DNA of 64,000 bases from Halobacteriovorax sp. GB3 (GTDB taxonomy: Bacteria; Bdellovibrionota; Bacteriovoracia; Bacteriovoracales; Bacteriovoracaceae): positions 620,001 through 684,000 of the forward strand of contig NZ_JAQSLN010000003.1 of assembly GCF_028649655.1 (NCBI RefSeq), read 5' to 3'. Under the pieces are notes generated by a model, which was not told where the DNA came from, did not search any database, and saw only the letters and a list, made by a program, of their open reading frames with translations. The translations under genes and the position numbers were made by a program. Below are positions 42,967 through 50,859 of the stretch, piece by piece (positions within the stretch are counted from its first letter, which is position 1; each line of letters begins with the position of its first letter).

Positions 42967-43539
42967 TTAAAGGTATTTTTTAAGTTCAGTTTCGCTAGAG
43001 TCTTGAACTTTTGCGTGCAGAGAACCACCGTGAGAATCCATTGTCACAACAACAGGAAAGTCTTCTACCGTTAGTTCCCAAATGGCCTCAGGAGAACCGA
43101 GGTCTTCCCAATAAACATTATCAACAGACTTAATTTTTTCAGCGAGAACCTGAGCAGCTCCACCGATTGCATGAAAATATACCGCCCCATAGTCTTTACA
43201 ACCTTGAAGAGTTTTTGGTCCCATGCCACCTTTTCCAATGACACCAACAATTCCGTAATCTCTCATGACTTCCCATTGATAAGGCTCTTCACGAATTGAA
43301 GTTGTTGGACCAGCGGCCTTTACTTCAAAACCACCTTCTTTATCACCGATCACAACTGGACCACAGTGATAAATAATTTGATTTGATAGATCGACTGGAG
43401 GCTTAACACCTTCATGAAGTCTCTTATGAACAGCATCTCTACCTGTAAAGAGTTTACCTGAAATGAGAACCATATCTCCAACACGTAGGTCGAGAATCTC
43501 TTCTTTTTTAAATGGAAATTGTAATTTCTTCATCTTCAA
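42967..43539 (-). CDS. Class I fumarate hydratase, beta subunit
   Basis: 190-residue partner of the alpha subunit; together they interconvert fumarate and malate (or the related tartrate reaction). The family blocks are visible: Gly-Asp-Met-Val-Leu-Ile-Ser-Gly, Arg-Asp-Ala-Val-His, Ala-Gly-Pro-Thr-Thr-Ser-Ile-Arg, Gly-Lys-Gly-Gly-Met-Gly and Met-Asp-Ser-His-Gly. It lies three bases after the alpha gene. Fumarase is preferred over tartrate dehydratase because succinate dehydrogenase is also here, but the sequence alone does not exclude the latter. Confidence 0.85.
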   Translation of the reverse strand: MKMKKLQFPFKKEEILDLRVGDMVLISGKLFTGRDAVHKRLHEGVKPPVDLSNQIIYHCGPVVIGDKEGGFEVKAAGPTTSIREEPYQWEVMRDYGIVGVIGKGGMGPKTLQGCKDYGAVYFHAIGGAAQVLAEKIKSVDNVYWEDLGSPEAIWELTVEDFPVVVTMDSHGGSLHAKVQDSSETELKKYL

Positions 43540-43542
43540 TCC

Positions 43543-44814
43543 TTAGTATAACCAGTTGCTAATTTTGTTTTGCTTATTAAGAGTTACACCTTGTCTACGG
43601 AAGGCCCAACACATATAAGAAACTGAAACAAAGAATGAAGCCGGAAGACGGTTAAGTGTACCGATCTTACATCCAAGAAGAGTAGTTTTTCCACCAAATC
43701 CCATTGGACCAATTCCAAGTTTATTTGCTGTTTCTACAATATCTTCTTCAAGTTTCTTTAGCTCCTCTACTGGGTTTTGATCATCAAGTTTTCTAAGAAG
43801 TTGTTCTTTAGAAAATACATAGCCCGCACCACGGTCTCCACCAATAGTGACACCAAGAACACCTGGACCACATCCCTTTCCTTGTGCTTTTACAATGCAA
43901 TCTAAAATGGCCTTTCTAACACCATCTAAATCACGACCAGCACCTAAATCAGTGTTAGGAAGAGAATATTGAGCACCAACATTTTCACATCCACCACCTT
44001 TTAACATGAGTTTAACTTCAACAGTATTTTTACTGTGCTCGTGAAAGTGGATATCAGGATGACCTGGACCAATATTCATTGTTTCGTTCTTCCCAGTTAG
44101 TGAGTCAACTGAGTTTTGACGGAGGTATCCAACTTCAGTGGCCTTAACAACGGCTTTATGGACAACCTTAGTGAATGCAGTTTGATTAAATCCTACAGGA
44201 TGACTTACGTAGAAAAGAATTGTCCCAGTATCCTGACAAAGAGGTTGAGATTTTTTCTTAGCAAGTTCTATGTTTGCTTTGATAATATTCATTGCATATT
44301 CAGCTGTTGTATTTTTTTCTTCTCTATCAAGAGCTTCAAGAACTACTTTTTGAACATCGCTTGGAATCTCTGCAGAAGTTGAACGAATGAGTTCTAAGAG
44401 AGAATCAAAAAGGTTTTTACTATCATTTGATTTAGCGACAACTTTTTTCGTCGCTACTTTTTTTGCAACTTTTTTCGTCGCTACTTTTTTTGCAACTTTT
44501 TTCTTTGCTACTTTCTTAGCAACTTTTTTCTTTGCTACTTTCTTAGCAACTTTTTTCTTCGCTACTTTTTTAGTTGCTTTTTTCTTTGCTACTTTCTTAG
44601 CAACTTTTTTCTTTGCTACTTTTTTAGTTGCTTTTTTCTTTGCTACTTTTTTAGTTGCTTTTTTCTTCGCTACTTTCTTAGTAACTTTCTTCTTTGCTAC
44701 TTTTTTAGTTGCTTTTTTCTTTGCTACTTTCTTAGCAACTTTCTTCTTTGCAGTAGATTTTGCTGTTTTCTTCTTCGTTACTGTCTTCTTTTTCGTGGCC
44801 TTTTTCTTTGCCAT
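43543..44814 (-). CDS. Class I fumarate hydratase, alpha subunit, with histone-like lysine-rich N-terminal tail
   Basis: 423 residues. Residues about 129-423 form a complete [4Fe-4S] fumarase alpha subunit: C193 in Pro-Leu-Cys-Gln-Asp-Thr-Gly, C276 in Gly-Gly-Gly-Cys-Glu-Asn-Val-Gly and C382 in Leu-Leu-Gly-Cys-Lys. Residues 1-128 are almost only Lys, Ala, Val and Thr, with about eleven copies of a nine-residue unit (Val-Ala-Lys-Lys-Lys-Ala/Val-Thr/Ala-Lys-Lys), like the tails of histone H1-type bacterial proteins. The domain alone would be of normal length, so the tail is an addition. A perfect AGGAGG before the ATG at 44814 makes the tail part of the protein. Nucleic acid binding or self-assembly is inference. 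Confidence 0.9.
   Translation of the reverse strand: MAKKKATKKKTVTKKKTAKSTAKKKVAKKVAKKKATKKVAKKKVTKKVAKKKATKKVAKKKATKKVAKKKVAKKVAKKKATKKVAKKKVAKKVAKKKVAKKVAKKKVAKKVATKKVAKKVATKKVVAKSNDSKNLFDSLLELIRSTSAEIPSDVQKVVLEALDREEKNTTAEYAMNIIKANIELAKKKSQPLCQDTGTILFYVSHPVGFNQTAFTKVVHKAVVKATEVGYLRQNSVDSLTGKNETMNIGPGHPDIHFHEHSKNTVEVKLMLKGGGCENVGAQYSLPNTDLGAGRDLDGVRKAILDCIVKAQGKGCGPGVLGVTIGGDRGAGYVFSKEQLLRKLDDQNPVEELKKLEEDIVETANKLGIGPMGFGGKTTLLGCKIGTLNRLPASFFVSVSYMCWAFRRQGVTLNKQNKISNWLY
44431..44740 (-). repeat. About eleven imperfect 27-bp tandem repeats encoding the lysine-rich tail
   Basis: The coding strand repeats a 27-base unit that encodes nine residues. Copies differ mainly by Ala/Thr/Val exchanges and synonymous changes. 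The number could vary by slippage between strains. Confidence 0.85.
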
Positions 44815-45005
44815 GAAAACCTCCTGGATAGGAAGAGCACTCAATAAAAATTAAGCGTCAATTCCACTAATATTGGTAAACAAAATATTTAATTTGATCA
44901 GAAAAATTATAACAGGCCATTATTTCATTGTCAGGCAAAAATATGAGTGAAAAAGGTCCTCTTCTCAGTTGCCGGAGGACACTTTATTCGCTATTTTTAG
45001 GGGCT

Positions 45006-47051
45006 ATGATTTCTCTTGCCGGTCTCAATGACAAACAACGCGAAGCGGCTGAAACCATTGAAGGCCCCGTTCTTATTTTAGCGGGTGCTGGCAGTGGTAA
45101 AACCCGAACGCTTACCTATAGAATCGCCCATATGGTCGACAATTTAGGCATACCTCCAAAAAACATTTTGGCGGTTAGTTTTACAAATAAGGCAGCAAAA
45201 GAAATGAGAGAGAGAGTCCAGGCCCTCCTCTCGAAACGTCAGACCAAAGGAATGACTCTTGCGACATTTCACTCTCTAGGACTAAAGATTCTAAAAAAAG
45301 AGATTGAGAAGCTTGGTTATCACAAAAACTTTTCTATCTATGACACAAGTGACCAGTTAGCAATTTTACGCGATGCTCTTAAGCACTATAATGCTGATAA
45401 GAGTTTTAAAAGAGAAGATCTACTTTCAAAAATAGGTAATCTTAAAAACGCAGGAATTACGGCTGACGATTACGCCGATAGCAGTTTCTTCGATGATGAA
45501 GACCCCTATTGTCATGCAACTCTCTATTGCTATGAATACTATCAAGACAAATTGAAATTCTATAATGCAATCGATTTCGATGACATTCTTCTTTTAACTG
45601 TGCGACTCTTTGATGAAAATCCAGACATTGCAAAAGAATACTCTGAGCAATTTCAATATATCATGATCGATGAATACCAAGATACCAACACCCTTCAGTT
45701 TAATCTGGTCCTTCATCTTACATGCACTCATAACAACCTTTGTGTGGTTGGCGACGATGATCAGGCGATTTATTCTTTTAGAGGTGCCGATATTACCAAC
45801 ATCCTTTCTTTTGAAAAGAACTTCCAGGGTGCAAAAGTGGTTAAACTAGAGCAAAACTACCGCTCTATTTCTCCAATTTTACAACTGGCAAACAGAGTTA
45901 TCAAAGAAAATAAAAATAGAAGAGATAAATCTCTTTGGAGTGAATGGAAAAGTGATTTCAAACCACTTTTATGGAAGATGGCCGACACAGATCACGAAGC
46001 AGCAGTTGTCGTTGAGGAAATCGTAAAGCACCAATCCAAAGGTGGTCACCTTGGAGATATTGCGATTCTTTATCGTTCAAATACACAGGTTCAACCCTTC
46101 GAAGATGAACTTAGACTCTCGCAAGTACCTTATACGATTGTTGGTGGTCAAAAACTCTACGAGAAAAAAGAAGTTAAAGACCTAATGGCCTATCTCTTTG
46201 TGATTCTTAATCCCAAAGATCAAATGTCTCTTAGAAGAATTCTCAACGTTCCCAATAGAGGAATTGGAAATAGAACTCTCGAGAAGTTTTTAGAGAAAAT
46301 GGAACAAGAAGAAATCACACTCTACGAGGCCCTTAGAAGATTTCCTGATGTTGACCCCAACAGAAAGCAATATATTAAAGACTTCACTGATTTAATTGAT
46401 GAGTTTAAAGAGACTTTTAAACGTCATTCTCTCTCAGAGTCTATTTCACTTCTCGTTGAGAAGTTACATTACTTCGAATATATCGCTAAGAATTATGATT
46501 CTTTGAAACAGATTGATCGAAGAAAAAATGATGTGAACCAATTTATTGAATCCGCAGCACGCTTTAGTGAAAAGCAGGCAGAAAAGGCCGATTTAAAAAT
46601 GTTTGTTGAGCGACTTCTCTTACAAGATTCTCAAGATAAAAGAGATGAAGAAGATGAAGATGACGATGTCAGAAAGAATGAAGTTACTTTGATGACACTT
46701 CACTCATCAAAAGGCCTCGAGTTTAATACCGTCTTTCTCGTTGGGATGGAAGAAGAACTTCTCCCGCACAAGAAAACCGTTAAACAAGGCGAAGATGTTT
46801 CAGAAGAGAGAAGACTCTGTTATGTAGGAATTACAAGAGCTCAAAAAAAGCTCTATATGACCTACTGTAAAGAGCGAAAGCTCTATGGAGCCAAGACTCC
46901 TCGCTACCCATCGCGCTTTATTTTCGAATTAGACAAAGAGGATCTTCTCCAGATTCAAGATAGAACAAATTTTGGTCATATGAGTAAAGACGAGGCCGAA
47001 GAATACAAGAGTGATTTCTTTAAAGGCCTGATGAACCTATTGGATGAATAA
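45006..47051 (+). CDS. Rep/PcrA/UvrD-type superfamily 1 DNA helicase
   Basis: 681-residue 3'-5' DNA helicase. Motif Q/I is Leu-Asn-Asp-Lys-Gln-Arg-Glu-Ala then Ala-Gly-Ala-Gly-Ser-Gly-Lys-Thr; further on are Thr-Phe-His-Ser-Leu-Gly, Ile-Asp-Glu-Tyr-Gln-Asp-Thr-Asn, Gly-Asp-Asp-Asp-Gln-Ala-Ile-Tyr, Leu-Glu-Gln-Asn-Tyr-Arg-Ser and Thr-Leu-His-Ser-Ser-Lys-Gly-Leu-Glu, then Val-Gly-Ile-Thr-Arg-Ala. The start at 45006, just after AGGGG, fits family N-termini; an upstream in-frame ATG adds 26 non-conserved residues. It is divergent from fumarase and overlaps the next gene by 32 bp at the 3' end. Confidence 0.92.
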   Translation: MISLAGLNDKQREAAETIEGPVLILAGAGSGKTRTLTYRIAHMVDNLGIPPKNILAVSFTNKAAKEMRERVQALLSKRQTKGMTLATFHSLGLKILKKEIEKLGYHKNFSIYDTSDQLAILRDALKHYNADKSFKREDLLSKIGNLKNAGITADDYADSSFFDDEDPYCHATLYCYEYYQDKLKFYNAIDFDDILLLTVRLFDENPDIAKEYSEQFQYIMIDEYQDTNTLQFNLVLHLTCTHNNLCVVGDDDQAIYSFRGADITNILSFEKNFQGAKVVKLEQNYRSISPILQLANRVIKENKNRRDKSLWSEWKSDFKPLLWKMADTDHEAAVVVEEIVKHQSKGGHLGDIAILYRSNTQVQPFEDELRLSQVPYTIVGGQKLYEKKEVKDLMAYLFVILNPKDQMSLRRILNVPNRGIGNRTLEKFLEKMEQEEITLYEALRRFPDVDPNRKQYIKDFTDLIDEFKETFKRHSLSESISLLVEKLHYFEYIAKNYDSLKQIDRRKNDVNQFIESAARFSEKQAEKADLKMFVERLLLQDSQDKRDEEDEDDDVRKNEVTLMTLHSSKGLEFNTVFLVGMEEELLPHKKTVKQGEDVSEERRLCYVGITRAQKKLYMTYCKERKLYGAKTPRYPSRFIFELDKEDLLQIQDRTNFGHMSKDEAEEYKSDFFKGLMNLLDE

Positions 47052-47643
47052 AAGACCAGGGGTTGGACTCTTGATCATCATCAATAATCACTTGATCTCC
47101 CCCTCCCAAGCTCTCTTCGTGGCGATAAAGCCTTGAGTGGAATTTAAGTCGATCATTTTTTTTATTTAAAACTCGATAATCCGTATTCAAGTTCATTTCA
47201 TCATAAAATTCATAGCTTCCTTGTTCAAGGTCAAAAGTAAGTGACATCGATGACTTGGAATTTTGATTGTAAAGACTCTCCCTAACAGGAATCTCTAGAG
47301 AATTCATCATCGTCAAAACTTTTGAGTGAAGATCAATTGCAGAGCGCTCTTGGCCACCTAGAACAAGGGAAAAATCAACGCGATCAAGTAAGCGTGCTAA
47401 ATGAGAAATTTCCTTTTCAAGATCAACTGAAGCATCAAGATGAGCAAGGACAGCTTCTTTTCTAGTAGTATCATAAAGAAAAAGCGCCACACAGGTACTA
47501 AGTCCATAAGTCTGTATTTTCTTATGTTTTATATGCGAAGTATGAATATACTCTCTTTGAAAAACCTCTGGTTCAATCCCTAAGTCACGAGAATAAGAGA
47601 AGTAACTGAGGCAAAAGATAAATAGAACTAGCACTAATTTCAT
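47020..47643 (-). CDS. Exported CheD-fold protein (putative deamidase-type)
   Basis: 207 residues with a signal peptide (about 1-18). The mature protein follows CheD, a chemoreceptor glutamine deamidase of the CNF/CheD fold. T45, C51 and H68 match the catalytic T21, C27 and H44 of Thermotoga CheD with identical spacing; Leu-Ser-Thr-Cys replaces Leu-Gly-Ser-Cys and recalls the Leu-Ser-Gly-Cys of CNF-type toxins. Downstream Leu-Gly-Gly near 95-97 and Leu-Thr-Phe-Asp-Leu-Glu-Gln-Gly near 135-142 match CheD strands. CheD itself is cytoplasmic, so an exported version is unusual. The acidic C-terminus (about 175-207) is extra. The target is unknown; a secreted effector is one possibility. Confidence 0.65.
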   Translation of the reverse strand: MKLVLVLFIFCLSYFSYSRDLGIEPEVFQREYIHTSHIKHKKIQTYGLSTCVALFLYDTTRKEAVLAHLDASVDLEKEISHLARLLDRVDFSLVLGGQERSAIDLHSKVLTMMNSLEIPVRESLYNQNSKSSMSLTFDLEQGSYEFYDEMNLNTDYRVLNKKNDRLKFHSRLYRHEESLGGGDQVIIDDDQESNPWSFIHPIGSSGL

Positions 47644-47718
47644 GAGTCCAATATACCATGAACTAAAAAATTGAGCTTTTCAATTGTAAGGATTACTAAG
47701 TCTTAAGTGTGGATTTAA

Positions 47719-47743
47719 AAGAAAAGAAGGCCATCCTTGGCCT
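47719..47743 (-). terminator. Intrinsic terminator of the lipoprotein unit
   Basis: On the minus strand AGGCCA (47743-47738) pairs with TGGCCT (47733-47728) around a four-base loop, followed by TCTTTTC. Confidence 0.7.
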
Positions 47744-47778
47744 CCACCTATTCATCATGAATAAGGAAAATAGGCTGC

Positions 47779-48132
47779 CTAATCCCTGGCATTGATATCA
47801 TCCGTGAGTTTTTTAGATTCTCTTGTACCGTAAACTAAAGTCAGCGAGTGAGAATACACAAATGGAATTAAATTCAAGGTCACATCAATAACGTCTCTTG
47901 AAAGCAAGGCCTTTTCTACGACCAAATTCTGACAAGCCACTTCGTTACCATCAAAGACACTAGAAAACAGCAATTCTCTTTGTCCATTAAAAGAGAGAAA
48001 TCTCTTTGAAAGGACTCTAGGAGAATCAACTTTTCCAAATTTTATATTTTCACACTTTCCGACTTTCACATGAACTTCAGAAGCACATGAAACCAAAAAC
48101 AAAGTGAGCGCAATAGATAAAAACTTATTCAT
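47779..48132 (-). CDS. Small lipoprotein
   Basis: 117 residues with a lipobox Leu-Val-Ser-Cys16. The mature domain, about 100 residues with two further cysteines, ends in a hydrophobic Leu-Thr-Leu-Val-Tyr-Gly strand. Its layout resembles the next gene upstream, with which it forms a pair 11 bases apart. Function unknown. Confidence 0.65.
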   Translation of the reverse strand: MNKFLSIALTLFLVSCASEVHVKVGKCENIKFGKVDSPRVLSKRFLSFNGQRELLFSSVFDGNEVACQNLVVEKALLSRDVIDVTLNLIPFVYSHSLTLVYGTRESKKLTDDINARD

Positions 48133-48143
48133 GCTTAAATACC

Positions 48144-48500
48144 TTAGAAAGATAATTCACTTCGTTGGTCATTCACTCCATAGGCCTTGACTTCATACTG
48201 AGCAGGCATAATTAGTCCAAAGCTCAAATACAAAAGGGCCTTATCGAGGGCCGAATGAGAGAGAGTCAAGTTAACTGACCTTCCTCGCTCTAAACCTGTT
48301 TTCCTTAGTTCATTTTTAACTGAAACAACTTGTTTGGCGGGAGTCATTCCCCAAAGATATGTCTCTATTCTTCCTCTAGAACGACTTACTTTCGTTACTC
48401 TGTCGTTACCAGATTGGTTAAAACTCTGCGCTTCACTCAAGTCAAAAGTCATGCTTGAACATGAAACAAGGAGCAAACATAGAAGGTAGAGAGGTCTCAC
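48144..48500 (-). CDS. Small lipoprotein, GTG start
   Basis: 118 residues if translation begins at the GTG at 48500, which directly precedes a lipoprotein signal (Leu-Leu-Val-Ser-Cys near 14) and follows GGA at suitable distance. A longer frame from 48599 would put 33 residues before the signal, which is unlikely. The domain resembles in layout the neighbouring 117-residue lipoprotein, with Leu-Ser-Phe-Gly-Leu-Ile-Met-Pro near the end, so the two may be distant paralogues. Function unknown. Confidence 0.6.
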   Translation of the reverse strand: MRPLYLLCLLLVSCSSMTFDLSEAQSFNQSGNDRVTKVSRSRGRIETYLWGMTPAKQVVSVKNELRKTGLERGRSVNLTLSHSALDKALLYLSFGLIMPAQYEVKAYGVNDQRSELSF

Positions 48501-48602
48501 TGAACATCCATGTAAAATATTGTTTTCATTAAAATTTTTACGGTTAGACGACACTCTGTCAACAAAGATTAGAAAGTAATTTTTAAAAAAAACTAACATT
48601 TC

Positions 48603-48629
48603 AAAAGGGAGCTTTTGACACTCCCTTTT
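48603..48629 (-). terminator. Probable terminator of the leucine-degradation operon
   Basis: On the minus strand AAAAGGGAG (48629-48621) pairs with CTCCCTTTT (48611-48603) around a nine-base loop. It lies 16 bases beyond the last stop codon. Confidence 0.65.
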
Positions 48630-48644
48630 GTATAGAATTTAAAG

Positions 48645-49430
48645 TTATTTTTTGAATGACTCTAGGGCCTGTAGATGATCGTCACTTCTTTGAGCGATGC
48701 CTTGATACATTGAAAGAACCTCTAAATGAGAAGAGAGATCTTGTTTCATGGCCATTTTCATCGCCCTTTTAGTTAATTCAATTGCTGATATAGAAAGACT
48801 AGAAACATGAATAGCAAGTTCACGTGTTTTACTCTCTAAGTCCTCAGAAGAAACGAGACGAGTGAGAAGCCCCATTTGCTTTGCTTGCTCTCCCACATAG
48901 AGATCACCAGTTAGTATCATTTCCATTGCCTTAGAATAGCCGACGACTCTTTGAAGAAAGAATGTGCCACCATCACCAGGCACAAGACCAAGCTTAGCAA
49001 AAGTTTCTCCAAAGCGAGACTTCTCTGAACCAATTCGAAGATCACACATACAAGCGAGATCACAACCAGCACCAATTGCCGCTCCATTAACCATTGCAAT
49101 CAAAGGCTTTTGAAATCTCTCCATCGCCAGGGGAATTCTTTGAATAAACTTCTTATAATTCTTCCCAAGCTCCAAAGGTTCACCGGCGAACATTCCACTT
49201 TGCTCCAGCATGGCCTTAACATCGCCTCCAGCGCAAAAGTGCTTTCCTTCACCCTTTAAAATAACAACAGAAATAGACTGATCATTTTCTGCTTTTTCTA
49301 AAACCAACTCTAAAGAGTCGATCATATCACTTGTAATAGCGTTACTCATTTTAGAGTTATCAAGACTTAACCATAAAAGGTTATCTTCTTTAACAACTTT
49401 TAAATCTTTAAGATCTGAATACGTACTCAT
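48645..49430 (-). CDS. Enoyl-CoA hydratase/isomerase family protein
   Basis: 261-residue crotonase-fold enzyme. The oxyanion-hole segment Gly-Xaa-Gly-Lys-His-Phe-Cys-Ala-Gly-Gly-Asp-Val-Lys and the block Gly-Ala-Ala-Ile-Gly-Ala-Gly-Cys-Asp-Leu-Ala are present. The residues at the two catalytic glutamate positions are not both obvious, so isomerase or hydratase on an acyl-CoA cannot be told apart. GGAG six bases before the ATG at 49430 fixes the start. Last gene of the leucine operon; its specific step is unclear, as another hydratase gene precedes it. Confidence 0.8.
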   Translation of the reverse strand: MSTYSDLKDLKVVKEDNLLWLSLDNSKMSNAITSDMIDSLELVLEKAENDQSISVVILKGEGKHFCAGGDVKAMLEQSGMFAGEPLELGKNYKKFIQRIPLAMERFQKPLIAMVNGAAIGAGCDLACMCDLRIGSEKSRFGETFAKLGLVPGDGGTFFLQRVVGYSKAMEMILTGDLYVGEQAKQMGLLTRLVSSEDLESKTRELAIHVSSLSISAIELTKRAMKMAMKQDLSSHLEVLSMYQGIAQRSDDHLQALESFKK

Positions 49431-49440
49431 AGATACTCCT

Positions 49441-50361
49441 CTATGATTTTCTACCAAGGTAGGCATTATAAAACTTTGAACTCGAGTGCTTTTTTAAAGA
49501 ACTTAAAATATAAGTACTCGCCTCTGTTAAAAGCTCCATATCAACCCCAGTAGAAACGCCCATTGAATGAAGTAAATTGATAACATCCTCTGTAGCAACA
49601 TTTCCAGTGGCCCCTTTAGCATAAGGGCATCCCCCAAGGCCTGCCGAAGAAGAGTCAAAGGCCTTAATTCCATATTCAAGGGAAGTTAAAATATTGGCCA
49701 AGGCCGTTCCACTTGTATCGTGAAAGTGCATAGCGAAGAGAGAGATATCAAACTCTCTATCGAGCTCGCTAATTACGTTTTTAACGAGAACCGGGTGACC
49801 AACTCCGATGGTATCGCCTAACGAAATTTCATAACAGCCAGCTTTTTCTAGAAAGTGAGAAACTTTGAAAAGGTTTTCTAAGCTCGTCTCACCTTCATAA
49901 GGACAGCCAAAAACAGTCGAAATATAACCGCGGACTTTAAGTCCTTCACTTTTTGCCTTATCAATAACTGGAGCTAAGCGAGTGAGAGACTCATCGACAG
50001 AGGCATTGATATTCTTCATATTAAAAGTATCACTTGTGGCCGTAAAAACAGCAATTTCACCAACACCACACTCCAAGGCCAGGTCTAATCCTTTTAAGTT
50101 AGGAACTAAACAAGGAGTTGAAATCGAAGAGTCTAGAGAAAGCGACTGTACTCCTTCGTACAATGCTTTTGCATCTCCCATCTGGGGAATCTTATCAGCA
50201 CGAACAAAGCTAGTTGCTTCGATCGTTTTAAGCCCCGTTTTTGAGAGTAAACGAATATATTCAAGCTTCGTCTGAGTATCTAGGACCGTTTTTTCATTTT
50301 GAAGTCCATCGCGCGGACCAACCTCAATGATCTTCACTTCACTTGGAAGATGATTTAGCAT
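49441..50361 (-). CDS. Hydroxymethylglutaryl-CoA lyase
   Basis: 306-residue TIM-barrel enzyme that splits HMG-CoA into acetyl-CoA and acetoacetate, the last step of leucine breakdown. Signatures: Glu-Val-Gly-Pro-Arg-Asp-Gly-Leu-Gln-Asn-Glu at the N-terminus, Gly-Asp-Thr-Ile-Gly-Val-Gly, His-Phe-His-Asp-Thr and the cysteine loop Gly-Leu-Gly-Gly-Cys-Pro-Tyr-Ala-Lys-Gly-Ala-Thr-Gly-Asn. The start overlaps the stop of the biotin carrier gene by one base, so the two are coupled. Confidence 0.93.
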   Translation of the reverse strand: MLNHLPSEVKIIEVGPRDGLQNEKTVLDTQTKLEYIRLLSKTGLKTIEATSFVRADKIPQMGDAKALYEGVQSLSLDSSISTPCLVPNLKGLDLALECGVGEIAVFTATSDTFNMKNINASVDESLTRLAPVIDKAKSEGLKVRGYISTVFGCPYEGETSLENLFKVSHFLEKAGCYEISLGDTIGVGHPVLVKNVISELDREFDISLFAMHFHDTSGTALANILTSLEYGIKAFDSSSAGLGGCPYAKGATGNVATEDVINLLHSMGVSTGVDMELLTEASTYILSSLKKHSSSKFYNAYLGRKS

Positions 50362-50855
50362 TAGGCCTCCTTTTCTGGAAGAGAGCTTAACTCAACTAGT
50401 TGAGCACCAGCTTCGACCAGCTGACCTTCATTAAAAAAGAGCTTTAATACAGTACCATCATGAGATGCCTTAATAGCATGTTCCATTTTCATGGCCTCCA
50501 TTATAAGTAGTGTATCACCCTTTTTAACTTCATCTCCAACTTTAACATTTACTTTAAAAATACTGCCAGGCATTGGGGCATTCATTTCACTATCCTGATC
50601 TTGATTACCTTTTCGCCTCGACATATTAACATTGGATAGAGAAATCTCTGCTCCAGCAACAAGTGCTCGTTGCCCATCAAAGAAGATTCTCTGATTTTGA
50701 GCTTCTTTCTCTAAAACCATTTCATTTGTATGCTGGGATTTCAAATTAACGTTATATTCTTTCCCATTAAAAACAAAGTTTACATGATGAGCACTTCTAT
50801 CTTTAATAAGGACTTCTTCTTTATTTCCATTAACTATAATTGATTTTCTCATCAC
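50361..50855 (-). CDS. Biotin carboxyl carrier protein (separate subunit of methylcrotonyl-CoA carboxylase)
   Basis: 164 residues. The C-terminal domain (about 90-158) has the biotinylation site Glu-Ala-Met-Lys123-Met-Glu and the Gly-Asp-Xaa-Val-Xaa-Xaa-Gly-Asp turn. The first 90 residues resemble the BT (carboxylase-binding) region of acyl-CoA carboxylase alpha chains. In most methylcrotonyl-CoA carboxylases this domain is fused to the biotin carboxylase; here it is a separate gene four bases downstream. K123 would carry the biotin between the two active sites. Confidence 0.88.
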   Translation of the reverse strand: MMRKSIIVNGNKEEVLIKDRSAHHVNFVFNGKEYNVNLKSQHTNEMVLEKEAQNQRIFFDGQRALVAGAEISLSNVNMSRRKGNQDQDSEMNAPMPGSIFKVNVKVGDEVKKGDTLLIMEAMKMEHAIKASHDGTVLKLFFNEGQLVEAGAQLVELSSLPEKEA

Positions 50856-50859
50856 TCAC

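Noticed and set aside
44431-44740. Tandem repeats as a possible CRISPR array
   Set aside because: Units are contiguous 27-bp coding repeats with no unique spacers.
44387-44854. Open frame on the plus strand rich in Phe, Ala, Thr opposite the fumarase tail
   Set aside because: It is the exact antisense of the lysine-repeat region; long open frames opposite AAA/AAG-rich repeats are expected. The minus-strand frame has a perfect ribosome site and a conserved enzyme domain.
44928-45005. Longer start for the Rep/PcrA helicase
   Set aside because: Adds 26 residues unlike family members; AGGGG lies just before the ATG at 45006.
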